DNA of 64,000 bases from Pezicula radicicola (taxonomy: Eukaryota; Ascomycota; Leotiomycetes; Helotiales; Dermateaceae). The notes under the pieces were generated by a model. The model had not been told where the DNA came from and did no database searches. It saw only the letters and a program-made list of their open reading frames with translations. The stretch spans positions 47,952 through 111,951 of the forward strand of contig PDUO01000100.1 in the NCBI GenBank assembly GCA_003008705.1, in the 5' to 3' direction. A program made the position numbers and the translations under genes. Below, piece after piece: positions 34,379-44,940 of the stretch (the stretch's first letter is position 1; each line of letters opens with the position of its first letter).

Positions 34379-35659
34379 GGCCGGCTTGTTATACGACTGG
34401 CGTTGAAAGACCCTTCAAACTTTCAGATCCTTCCGGAAAGGATATTTGCACAGCGTTTCTCCAGAGCCCGGACTGCTGTTAGGACACACGTTAATAATGG
34501 AGCATTAATGTTATGGACGTTTCTAATTGGGTTTCTATCCAGGTGTATAGCTTCAGGCACACCATTCGTATAGGCTCAAGACTCGCAGTGACGTTGGATA
34601 GTGAGTGTAGCCATAATGTGAACGCATCCGCTACGGAAGCACCGAGGTTGAGAGTGCTAGCCATAATACTCATGATCATCTCCTCCACTTTATAGGGATT
34701 TACAAGAATTCTATCTATCGTAGGATGATCAGTTTTCTGCTAGATATCTTCTGAAATTCCATCTTCCTTTAGAATCTTCTCTAGAGATTCTACAATATAT
34801 CCAAGTTATTTCTTGTTTTGTAGAGCTTGCCATTTACTAGATTACGAAAAGATTGATATTTGTGATCTGGTGTCGGTAACATGCAGAAACGCCTCGTAGA
34901 AGGGATATAGAGTGAGTACTGTTATTTCCGATCATGTTATTCAGGATTGGTACTACCTCGTTTTTTTAGGCTAATCATGTCCTGATGGATGCCAGTTTAC
35001 GTTCAATTTTAGTCCATGACATGATGAACGCTTACAACAATGTTCCCTTCGATAGTGTTCCTTTATATTCAACCTTTGAAATTCACCCTCCTTAGCTTTA
35101 CTCTCTTCCTCCATCTAGAAACTTGGAGATTGAATACAAGTGCTTGCGACCTTGCTCGAGGTATCTGCTCCAGATTACATCCGACGAAGACTTCTTTGGA
35201 AAGAAGGAGAATTCAAGTTTTGAAATACCGTCGACGAGTCCACCCGTGCCAGACGGCAACCTCTTTCTCTATTTCGTCTTAGTCAGAAATATCAAGCTTG
35301 CCAAGAAGAAATGCAGCTCCCCATAGCGCCTGCATCTCTGCTGCTATAGGCGTATAGACGTTGTGGATCTGACTAGAGAAGAGGACAGACCGATCTCCTA
35401 TAGCTGCCATACTTGGAGAGATGAGCCGTCGATACGGGACCAAGATTATTTCTGCGAGAAAAAAGAGGATCGAGCCACCGGGCGTAAGTGAGGTGCGAAA
35501 TGAGAGGGGTGCTAAGTGAGTGATATTAGGTGATAACGTAGGTTCTCACCACCAATTACTCTCGGTGGTTAGGTCCAACTAACTTTTCAAATTTGTTCCC
35601 GGACTGCGATCTGGATAAACCTCGTTTCTTCTTCTTAATCACTATCTACTTCAAATGAT
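34379..35659. other. spacer, weak frames only
   Basis: A possible relic at 35123-35326 (RYLLQITSDEDFFGKKEN) is the only coherent piece. No domain is recognised. Confidence 0.35.
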
Positions 35660-36510
35660 GTGCATTTCCATTCCTCGAACTCCAACCACCCGCAATATGT
35701 GGGTCCACGAGACTTCAAAGTGACCTTTCCCAAAATTAGTGTCATTGCGTTCCTACTTCTTTCGCCGATGATGGTGTATAATGGTACTTTGCTTCCTCTC
35801 TTACAAGCAGCTTGGATAGGCGCTTTTGTCGACAATTATCTACTTCTGACGGCCTATGCCCGTTTCACACCTGTTGATTTCGCAATTTCAGTTCCGGTCG
35901 CCTTCTTTGATGCTCAGATCGATGGAAATAATGATGGCATATGGCTTTTCATGTTCAACTTCCAGGCGTTGCTCCAGACAGAAACACTGTGGGTTATGAT
36001 AGAAGCCAGCAGAAAGGCCAGAGTGAACCACCAGCGAAGCTGTAAATAGCCCCGGTATGATCTAATACATTAACTGGTAAACCACCTTTCTTATTAAGCT
36101 TCTTCCTTTGGCCGCTCCTGTGGGACACAATCGTCTTACCACTCTGTCTTTACGTCTATGCACGGCTTACGAATACTGGGAAAGACGCTACTGTCTCGAC
36201 GGCACCTGCTAAAGCCCTCATTTCTATCATGACATCAACGAGCTTCATACCAGCATTGAGCTCCTCGGGTATCGTTTTAAGCCAGATGCTGTCGTCGGGC
36301 GATCATAGCTAATTCTCAGTTTTCTCCTCTCATAGTTGTGATAGTGGTAATCTTTTTCACTAATACTATTTCAAGTGGATCTCAAACGAACAGGACTGGT
36401 CAAGATAGCGATTTAGTACGAGATTCATACGTATTCGCTGGGATTTTAAGCGGAAGTGTATACCTCTGCACTTTGTTCATCACGCTACTTTCTAATAACT
36501 AAAGCCTGAG
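35660..36510 (+). pseudogene. multi-pass membrane protein, probably decayed
   Basis: The first exon-like frame (35660-36049) has several hydrophobic spans (VIAFLLLSPMMVYNGTLLPL; LLQAAWIGAFVDNYLLLTAY; IWLFMFNFQALLQTETLWVM). A probable short intron near 36055-36098 leads to LWPLLWDTIVLPLCLYVYAR and ALISIMTSTSFIPAL. A third piece reads PLIVVIVVIFFTN and FAGILSGSVYLCTLFITLL. Together they form a fungal multi-spanning membrane protein of unknown role. Joins between pieces need either unusual introns or frameshifts, so decay is likely. Confidence 0.45.
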
Positions 36511-37326
36511 ATTTGGTGGTTTTTACCGTTCCTACCAACTTCATTGCAGAGAGCATTGAAAATATCCACCATGGTGGACTTCTATTTTTACAATACGACA
36601 AGATTATAGTCGTGTGCTCTAAGGGTCTATGTACTTATAATGGCCCACTAAATTTTCCACGGACCTGGAAGGACGGATAACTATAATCCTGCTTATTTGA
36701 TTCGTCATTTTGCTACTTTTGGACCTGATGTGGCTATTTGTAGCATGCTTTGGATACGGAGGATGAATCTAAAGATCTAGTGTATAGAAAATTACTATTG
36801 GTAGACAGAGGTTTACTAGTACCCTTTGTGAAATCTCAATTTTATACACAACCTTTTCTAAATGTTATTCTATGGTGATACATAGCATCGAAAAGCCGAG
36901 ATTTAGTTTGGTATAGGTCAACATAATATTAAAATATTATTTCATCAACAATTGAAAGGTGTCTAAGTAGACAACTGACGCCGGTGTATCGCCCGCTCCA
37001 TTCAAAAATCCCAATTAACCCATTGTCATTTATTAATGACAATATACGTTGCAGAAGATAAAATTTAGGTAAGACACATGCCCAGAAGCCAAAAGGGAGT
37101 AGCTTGCTTGGAATTGGAGGTGGGAATCTGGCATGCCACCGAATCAACCTCACAGCCTATGTCCCAAATCTTCTTTACTCCTATCCTAGTTCGCTCCAGC
37201 TTCATACTTGCTAATATCGCTGCATATTAAATCATTAATCACGCAGATTGACTTCAGAAATTGTATCTAAGGCAAGAATTACGTTATTCAACCCCCATCC
37301 ACTCCCACTCTACGACAATCTTCAAC
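36511..37326. other. AT-rich spacer and PKS upstream region
   Basis: No gene is supported. The last 150 bases would be the promoter and leader of the polyketide synthase fragment. Confidence 0.35.
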
Positions 37327-37620
37327 ATGCCTACACTTACTCAACGGTCCTCTTCCTTGGCCAAATCTAGCAATAATAAGCCTAACTTATTAAAGGAACT
37401 TGCGACTGTGAGCGATGAAGAGTACGCCACCGACTTTCACGATGGCTACACAGAGAATCCTCTCAACGAGCAGATTGAGCCGATAGCCATCATTGGAATG
37501 GGTAATATTAATCTCTATGCACAAAGCCCCCACTTGGCTTAAAATATTATACTAAATTTTATTAAATAGCATGTGGTCTTCCCGCAGATATCTTATGTCC
37601 ACCCCAATTCTACTTTGGTC
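37327..37620 (+). pseudogene. polyketide synthase N-terminal exon, truncated in the KS domain
   Basis: The ATG at 37327 opens a Ser/Thr-rich leader ending in EQIEPIAIIGM. A 68-nt intron (GTAATA..AATAG, 37502-37569) then joins in frame to ACGLPAD. This is the first signature of a ketosynthase domain (EPIAIIGMxCxLPG). Fungal iterative PKSs start this way. Directly after LPAD the protein sense is lost (ILCPPQFYF then TGA) and no further KS sequence follows, so the gene was cut about 60 bp into the domain's second exon. An enoyl-reductase relic 12 kb away could be from the same or another PKS. The assignment is strong because the splice restores the motif. Confidence 0.8.
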
Positions 37621-38162
37621 GATCCATACTCTTCACTGTTTCCATGCACATTTGACCATTTCGAAAACCGTTGCCACTTGATAGTATTCCAGCCAGGCCA
37701 GGGCAAATTAACCATCGAATTGCGACCCTTAGAGCTTTTATTTGTAAATGGAAACAATCTGGTTAAGTCCCCCTTAATTGAGATCAGGGGTTGATCCTGA
37801 TCTGGATGCCAGTACGTGGTACGGACTGGATTCAAAGCGAATACATATGGCTCCAACATTAGTAAGACAAAGCTCGCTTTGGCTACTGTCCTCTTCAAGT
37901 ACATCCTCGAATAGCTCAACAAGCTCGCAAGTGCTGGATCCGGAAGCCTGTGTGCTAAACCAATGAGAATAGATAGAACGCGGGGGAAATCTGTTTGGTG
38001 TATACTATGCGGAGGAGATGATGGTATCTCCACTTCAGGAACCATGTCATACTCGTTCTCGCCGCAGAAGCCAGACTCCGACGGGTCATGCTCCGAGGAA
38101 ATATATTCGAAATCCACATCGTCCAAAGAATAGTCGAGCCAATTCTTCCCCTTGATAAACAA
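37593..38162 (-). CDS. unassigned 189-codon reading frame at the PKS breakpoint
   Basis: The open frame overlaps the point where the polyketide synthase fragment ends. The N-terminal part is acidic (DYSLDDVDFEYISSEHDPSE), the rest mixed. No family is recognised. It may belong to the sequence that replaced the rest of the PKS. Confidence 0.3.
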   Translation of the reverse strand: MFIKGKNWLDYSLDDVDFEYISSEHDPSESGFCGENEYDMVPEVEIPSSPPHSIHQTDFPRVLSILIGLAHRLPDPALASLLSYSRMYLKRTVAKASFVLLMLEPYVFALNPVRTTYWHPDQDQPLISIKGDLTRLFPFTNKSSKGRNSMVNLPWPGWNTIKWQRFSKWSNVHGNSEEYGSTKVELGWT

Positions 38163-39369
38163 GCATCTGACTCCAATTCCAAAGCACTACCGGTTTTCAT
38201 TCGCCGACAACCATGGAACAAGTAAAACTCCTCCAATACTCGCCTTGCCTAAACCGCAAAAGTCACCTTGCCCACCAAAATGAATTCAATTAAGTTAGTA
38301 GATTAAGAGGATGCAAGCGCAGGATATCATGGCAACTTCAAGCACGTGACTGTCTCACGCAGGCGGCTGAATGAACCGCTGAAGCAATGGCACAAACGGT
38401 GGTAGACTCGGCTCACATTCTCCAGGTCATCCTTCTTCCTCTCGTCCAATTCCTACTCTGGGGCACGGGCCAGGGGTCCTCAAGTTCCTCAGGGGTTAAA
38501 GCATACAGGCCATACTGTACCACTTTCTCCGTGAAAGGGTAAACAACAACAAGCATGGAGAAACAAGGCAAGTAAGTGGATACAAGCAAAACAAAAAAGA
38601 TGACCGACGCCTTTACTTTGGTGCAATGTACGGAAGGGAGAGGTCAGATAGTAACAGCCTCGATAAAATCCAGTGGATCTCACCAAGACTAACTCAACAA
38701 CCAGATGAGTTTCTAATTAAATAACTAAGGAACGAGGACTTCATCATTCTATCCAGCTGTGTCAAATCACAAATACATGAATCATTGAAGATCAAGACAA
38801 AGAATTTGGGACTTTGGGAAGGGGCTTGTAGGTAGGTGTGTGTTAGTATAGCAAGCGATGGCTGGGACCTGAAATGCACTACCTCCTTGGGGAATAGCCC
38901 CTAGAATCACGATTAATTAGTGTCTATTGCAATGGCCATACTATGTAATTCGAGTTTCGCAGCCCACATCAGTGCCGATTGCAGTGGCTACGTAATCTGA
39001 TGTTCAGAGGCCCATCTGAGTGACTATCTTGGCAGTGGTCACATAATTCCGAGGCCAAAATAGTAAAGTGCGTACTTCGGCCTACATCTGCCTCCAACTG
39101 ACTCGATTATTTCAGTTTTGCGATTATAATACGCTCCGAGTGCCTCCGTACCTCCATTCTTGCTTCTTTTCCGTTGTGTCTCGTCTTCCTTTTCTTGCTT
39201 TTAGTCGTGTATGTTGTTTGAAGCTTCGGAAGATTAGGACAAGCGCTGGTGTTGATGTTCGAGTGGCTGTTATCGTTGTTCGTTAATTCCAGTATAGTTC
39301 ACGGGATAGAGTCACGGATAACTTACAAGTAAGCTCTGCAATAGTACGCACGGTTGACTCCATCAAATT
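38163..39369. other. spacer with dispersed repeat
   Basis: No gene is seen. 38915-39060 holds three loose copies of the repeat family also found at 25574-25690 and 57655-57740. Confidence 0.4.
38915..39060. repeat. diverged copies of a dispersed repeat
   Basis: Units share the core GCARTGGCYA followed by TAATYCGA and an AGGCCC-like end, repeating about every 50-60 bp. Confidence 0.45.
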
Positions 39370-40028
39370 TCACCTCGCCTGCCTGACCTTTAGAATTGCT
39401 GTCCCATCCTGAGAATCCTTCTCGGCTAAAAGCTGAATACAATTCGCAGGACAAGTATGTTTGCACAACAGCGAGTTCTGATCCACAATCGCCATCCATT
39501 CCTGAGTCGTGCTTAATACCAGATCCAAGTACAACCAGATATCTTGCAAATCATCTCTCTCCTGCAGCCCAAGAATAGCACTTGTCCCATGTGCAGCTAT
39601 CGTTCCAACAACCGAGAGAAATATCCCCGATAGACTACTGGGCGTCACACTTTCATCCGGCACAATCAATCTCAGTTCTTGGGCAAGGTCATGGGTATTG
39701 CGATCCCATGTTTGCTGTACAAGCAATCTCTCCACTTTCCGCAGTTCTTCCTTTGCTTTTTGGAGTTCTTTGGTCATAGCCTGGAGTCTGGATTGCAAGC
39801 CTTCCGCTTCTTCTTCTTGTTGCTGGACATGGATAGCTTTTTGCGCCAGCCTCTCAATGACAAACTATTTCGATGCATGTTAGTATTTATGGCATACTAA
39901 ATCTTCCTTTGGTAGGCGCAGGAAATCAAGATTGGTGTGCACGTGGCAGTTCTTACAAAGTTGTCCTCACTCTCAGTTCCCTTTTTGATGTCTTCGAGCA
40001 TGCACAAAACCGTGGTAGCTTCCTCCAT
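39370..40028 (-). CDS. coiled-coil family protein B, 188 aa, intact
   Basis: Exon 1 (40028-39957) encodes 24 residues ending SEDNF. A 92-nt intron (GTAAGA..AATAG, 39956-39865) leads to exon 2 (39864-39370). The frame is clean. Residues 30-75 form a strong Gln/Glu/Lys coiled coil (QQQEEEAEGLQSRLQAMTKE, KAKEELRKVERLL). They are followed by a conserved block, LSGIFLSVVGTIAAHGTSAI, and IWLYLDLVL. Two decayed relatives (33815 and 50325) share the exon-1 ending (acidic, DNF just before a phase-0 donor), the coiled coil and the xxHGTxA block. This defines a small lineage-level family. It is divergent from the 40421 gene, 392 bp away. No known domain; function unknown. It is the only intact member here. 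Confidence 0.65.
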
Positions 40029-40420
40029 TGTCGACCGCTTTCCTATTTATGGCAAGGGGTAACAGAGGGGAGCCCTAGTGTGGCTAAGTTGTGCGTGGTA
40101 CGCGTGGATAAATGGAAGCCTGTTATAGCTATGGAAACAGAAAATCAGATCGCGAAATCACATGGAGGCGAGGCGAGAAACCAAATCCCATTATGGAAAC
40201 CCCATGATGGATTCTGGAAATGGAGATGGAAATGGAAATGCCAATGCCAATTATGGAAACCCAAACATGGAACCCCCAACACGAACCTAGAATAGAAAAA
40301 CACGTGAGCAATCCTTAAACAATGCAGAGCTTCATTCTTTCTTCTCAGTCCAAGTTCACGATGTAAGCTTCACGATCCAACTTCACTACCACCCCATCCC
40401 CATCCCCCATCTACATCACC

Positions 40421-41521
40421 ATGAATCTCTCTACACCCTCCCCTGCGCCACTCAAATCATGGTCCAAAGCAGCATTCAAATCACACTACAACTTCAGCGA
40501 CGACGACTGGGCTTTGATTAAGGCTAGTTCCGACAAAGCCTTCCAAAAGCACCTTACAAATGTCAGTGACAGTCTCACCAAGAGCTCCAACAACTCGAAA
40601 CTTGACGACGCAGTTCGTAAAGCAACACAGTTATTGCCTGCACTGTTTGCCAAGCTTCCGGCCGACACAAAGGCAGTTGCGCTCAAAGATCTACGCAGAT
40701 ATACAACTGAATGGAAACGTCAGGCCAAGTTAGCAGCAACAAATGGTACAGTACATACCTACGTCTCGAGTATTCCCGCCATCCTGTAGTGCTAATGCGC
40801 TGGCATCTTTGCAGGAACAACATCGGGGGGGGGCAAGAAACGCAAGACGGCGACCGCAGAAGAGCATCCACAGCCGCAGCGTCAACACCCGAGCCTTGGA
40901 AACCACATAGAGAATGTTATTAGTAGCGGGTCAACATCAGAATCTGAAGCGCCTACCGAAACCATGACGCCTCTCAGGACATCACTCCCTCCTAGCACAC
41001 CCGGCCGCCTCCGAACTCTTCCTCCTCCCGGAATATCCCCTCCTCCTGCACAACCAAGCACCACGGCTGAATCTGACGCGTCCACCATGACATCCGTTTG
41101 TCTAGCTACAGCAGGAAAAATTAGGCCAGAGGATCCAGAGGACCCCCAACAGATGATTGGTTTATCTCCTCGGGTTCCGCTTCTGCACTCGCTACCGAGC
41201 CCTAACTTTGGACTGTGGAAGTCTCAACAATACACCGACCAACGACGCAGGCGAATGCGTCCAGGCCAGTTTGAGGATGACAGTAGTCGGCAAAGTGATG
41301 GACAAAAGCATTCGAACGCAGAGATGGACACAAATACTGCGCCCCCGCCGAGGAGGGACATAGCATACTCTGCCGCTGAAGAAATTCAACCAACAGACTC
41401 CGATATATCTACCAAGGAGCAAACTATTAATCCTTTTGCGATGCAACGTTACTATACTACACAATTACAAGCGCAGCGTGCTTCGAGGTTATTTGCATCA
41501 GACTGCAAGGGAAGTACATAG
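40421..41521 (+). CDS. hypothetical protein, two exons, 343 aa
   Basis: Exon 1 (40421-40745) and exon 2 (40815-41521) are joined by a 69-nt intron (GTACAG..TGCAG). The frame is uninterrupted over 1032 nt. The N-terminal 108 residues are helical (SWSKAAFKSHYNFSDDDWAL, LLPALFAKLPADTKAVALKD). After the splice comes a basic GGGKKRK patch, then a long Pro/Ser-rich disordered region. A 9-G run right after the acceptor encodes the Gly stretch and is a slippage risk. Near the stop another frame stays coding-like for 50 codons (HRRQVLRETKRYYKARVYAL), so the true C-terminus may lie at 41621 if one base is wrong. The basic patch hints at nuclear location (inference). Confidence 0.6.
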
Positions 41522-42503
41522 GAGACAAGTATTAAGAGAGACAAAGAGGTATTATAAGGCCAGGGTTTACGCATTACAAGGTGCACTATACTATGAATGT
41601 AGAGCATTGAATTTCGCGTAAATCTGCAAGGAGAATTAAAAGGGGGATGCTAGGGTGCGGACTTATAATTTATTAAAGGGATTCAAATTCAGGAGTTTTC
41701 GAAGGCTGGTCAATCTTCGCATTGACTTGATATACTGCTAGTAAAGTAGCACCGGTATTTCCTAATTCTTTTGCGAATGATGTTATGGCCAAAAACGAGT
41801 TGGTGGGCATTTGGCCATATCAAGGGCGATCACTCACTACTAGCAATGTATAGCTATTTTCGAATTTTTTTTCCAACTGGAAGAATGTCGAGGCTTGAAT
41901 TTACTATTAGCAGTACATTACAGCAGTACATTACAGTACATAGTTCAGTACACGGTTTATTCCTTTGCTTTCGCTTTGTTTCCACTTCTCAGCACCAATC
42001 AACCGACTTTGTAAAGCAAAGCCATAGAGAAACTAGCACCTCTTGGCAAGTGCTGTAAACTAATGGCTTTGCGGAAGTATTCGCAATGAAATTTTCAAGG
42101 TGATGTCGGGCATAGCTTCTCTGCATTTATTACATTTTTATTTCGGCTTTAGTAGATTAGATGACTCTGGGATAATGAGCAGTACAGTAAGTACTCCGGG
42201 AGAACTGTAAAAGCTCTGAACCTTGGCGACCAAATATGAGGTACTACAACGCAAAAGAGCCACACGCAACATTAATAACTATTCCGCTGCTACCTTATTC
42301 CTCAAGAATTAATCTTATAAGCTAGAATTACAACAGGAGTTTCAAGCAGTGATTATGCGCAGACGTGGTGTGGTGATGAGATCCAACAGGTAAGATCCAC
42401 CACTAAACGTATAAGAATTAAAACTAATACTAGAGAGATAGAGGTTAAAGGAGTAGATTTTGGATTTAAATCTCATTTCGTACCACATGCTCGTCGTGCA
42501 TTA
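41522..42503. other. spacer
   Basis: It contains a CAGTACATTA microrepeat at about 41911-41957. No gene is supported. Confidence 0.4.
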
Positions 42504-44560
42504 TCAAATCTCAAACTGTTCATCTGCTTCCGCATACCCACAGTCCCATAGTGATAAGTGATAACGTCCATTGGAAACTGTGTCGTAGTCTAGGTCTCCA
42601 CGGTTACCCTCTGAGATATGGCAGAAGCGACAACCTTTGATGGCTCGTTGTGTTTTAAAGCCGGAATTAGCCTGCTGCTGAGGCATATCCCTAATGAAGC
42701 ACATCGAGAACACACATGTGGTCACCGATTCGCCCTTGATGTCGAGCGGCATGCCGCGGTCCAATGGTATCAATGCCTGAAGAGCATTAGCGACATCGTC
42801 GAAGTTGCTTCCGTGAAGACCAAGAGTTAATGGTAGAACATTAGAGCGCCGAGCTCGATCTTCAAAACTCAGGCCAGCGGGGATCTCGTAAAAGCCCATT
42901 AGAACCCGGTATGTATTGCGATACAAGCCAAAGCCATCAATGAAGGTAAGAAGCGGGACAGACAGGCATTTATAACCTCTGGCGACATCCCAATTATGTA
43001 CAAATTGGTGCCGGCCAAACTGCTCAAGCTCGAGCTCTCCACGAATTGGGTGAGTGTGACAGAGAGGTGTTACAACAATATTGTCGGCATATATGCTGTT
43101 GACCATGAGACGTGTAAAGAGATCGCCAAAGAACTCCTTTGAACCGACTCCGCCGGTACGCTTCTTCTTGTCATCTTCCCCGAATGAGTGGTCTAGTCCA
43201 ACAGACACATGAGACTGTACATAGGACTCCGGGATATAGAAGACAACACAACTTCATTTTCTAGTTGTGGGGGGTCGAACTCTATGTCATTAGGTACAAA
43301 GTCTATCGAAAAGGCCTCTTGAACTTCCAATGTAATAGCACCAGGAAATGGTGCATTGCTTCTATTGTCGATGCCTACACCGCAAACCCGGCCGAGATGT
43401 GGCTCACCTTCCTGATGGCATGAACATTCCTCATCGATGCAGTAAAACTTAATGAAATCCGATGGAAAGACAGGCTCTTAGGTGGAATCGCAATGAGCGT
43501 ACTGCCCGGAGGTAGTGCGTACTGAAGAGGACTAACAGTGCGAATGCCAGAGCTCCTTTGGCGAACCCACAAATTCTGCCATGCCAGTGTGCATTGTCTT
43601 AGCAATATCTGAAGACATGAAAGCAGAGAAAAGAGATTGTGGGTCGAAAAGGTGTAAAAGCTCGCAAGGGACATCATTAATTTGACCAGCAGCTTTGCGT
43701 GTAGCAGTTTCTGTCCCCGGTCGTTCTCTCGCCAGTAGAATAGACTTGGTACATATACCAAGGAGTGGCAGACCCTTGTGCGTATGGCGCTTAAGGGTTG
43801 TAAGTGATTCTGGGAGGTTTTTAGCATCTGGCGAATCAAGCATGTGGAAGATATCTCGCAAGCTAAGATACTCTGCATGTGAGATTCCTACTCGGTCGCA
43901 CTAGAGACCTAAAGCTAATTCGAGCTTAGATGTGTTCTCATCGTAGTAGTGATAGTGGTGGATAAGCTTAGAATCATCTGGACGGGCGCCAAGGATCGTT
44001 GAAGCTGAAGCTGCAGCTGGTGTTGTAGGTACGGTGATTGGAGTCTCGAGGTCGGATTCCTGTTCTGGTTCGGTCCCAATCTCTTCCTGGAAGTCGGTGG
44101 TAGGGATGTCATCGTCTACCTGGAGCGGCTCGTTGTACTAGTCGGCTTGTTGAAGCTCAGTCCAGCGAGGTCCTCGTACTCCTGGATGGTGATATTAGTA
44201 TTAGAACATGAACTATGATGGAGTAGAGCACTTACAAGATCTCCTACGCCAATCTCTTCATCAATGAACTCACCGTATTCCTTATACTGCTGCTCATCCA
44301 GAGTCTGAAACTCAATGTCCTCACCGTCGCTAACTTGACGACAAGTGCTGCTCTCACCTTCAGTCTCTCTTATGTACTTGCCCAGACCGGACTAATGATT
44401 ACTTTCAGACTGGTCTTTGACTTCATCATCGCCTGCAGGTGGTGCTTCTCCACTGGGAAGTTCTCCTCCTGGTAAGCGACAACCAGATAGAAGAGACGCA
44501 GCCAAGTTGCGCCTAGATCGAAATCTTTGTGGTGGAGCTATTCTGAAAGTCTAGAATCCC
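42504..44560 (-). mobile_element. DNA transposon transposase ORF, decayed
   Basis: A long minus-strand reading can be followed from about 44560 to 42504. Its pieces are GEFIDEEIGVGDL; YNEPLQVDDDIP to LELALGL, then TAG at 43903; CDRVGISHAEYLSLRDIF to PKELWHSHC, then TAG; DFIKFYCIDEECSCHQ and HLGRVCGVGID; and, after a frameshift near 43215, FFGDLFTRLMVNSIYADNIV, TFIDGFGLYRNTYRVLMGFY, LTLGLHGSNFDDV, MPQQQANSGFKTQRAIKGCR and FCH. The GFGLYRN, LGLHGSN and DMPQQQANSGxKxxRAxxxCRxC blocks match transposase-like ORFs widespread in fungal genomes (Tnp2/CACTA-like; class assigned from memory). The reading stops at TGA without a full C-terminus, so it is truncated or decayed. Confidence 0.65.
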
Positions 44561-44940
44561 CTCTGGTGGCGACTGACTGTGTGTACTTGATACTGCTGAT
44601 AGGAAATATAATGGTGTTGTAAGGTTGTAGTGTTGAAAGGAGAGGGAAAAGGGGAGGTTGGACTTTGAGACTTTGACCTCGCTTATTTGAACAGGCGACG
44701 TCGATTTCGAAGATTGGTGAATTTAGTAGAAATTCTGATAGCGCAAATTCACCTTTTCAGCAGCGCCTATAAAAAGAAAGATCTTTTCACGATTCCATCC
44801 TCTCCTCTTCTCTTCTTTAACACAACCGACCGGGCGACCCCAGCCCACAACCCCTTCTCTGTGAAGTCCTTTGTGGGACATTTTCTTTTCTTTTCTTTCA
44901 TTCAACTTTTCATATTCAATTCAGCATCAAAGCTGTCATC

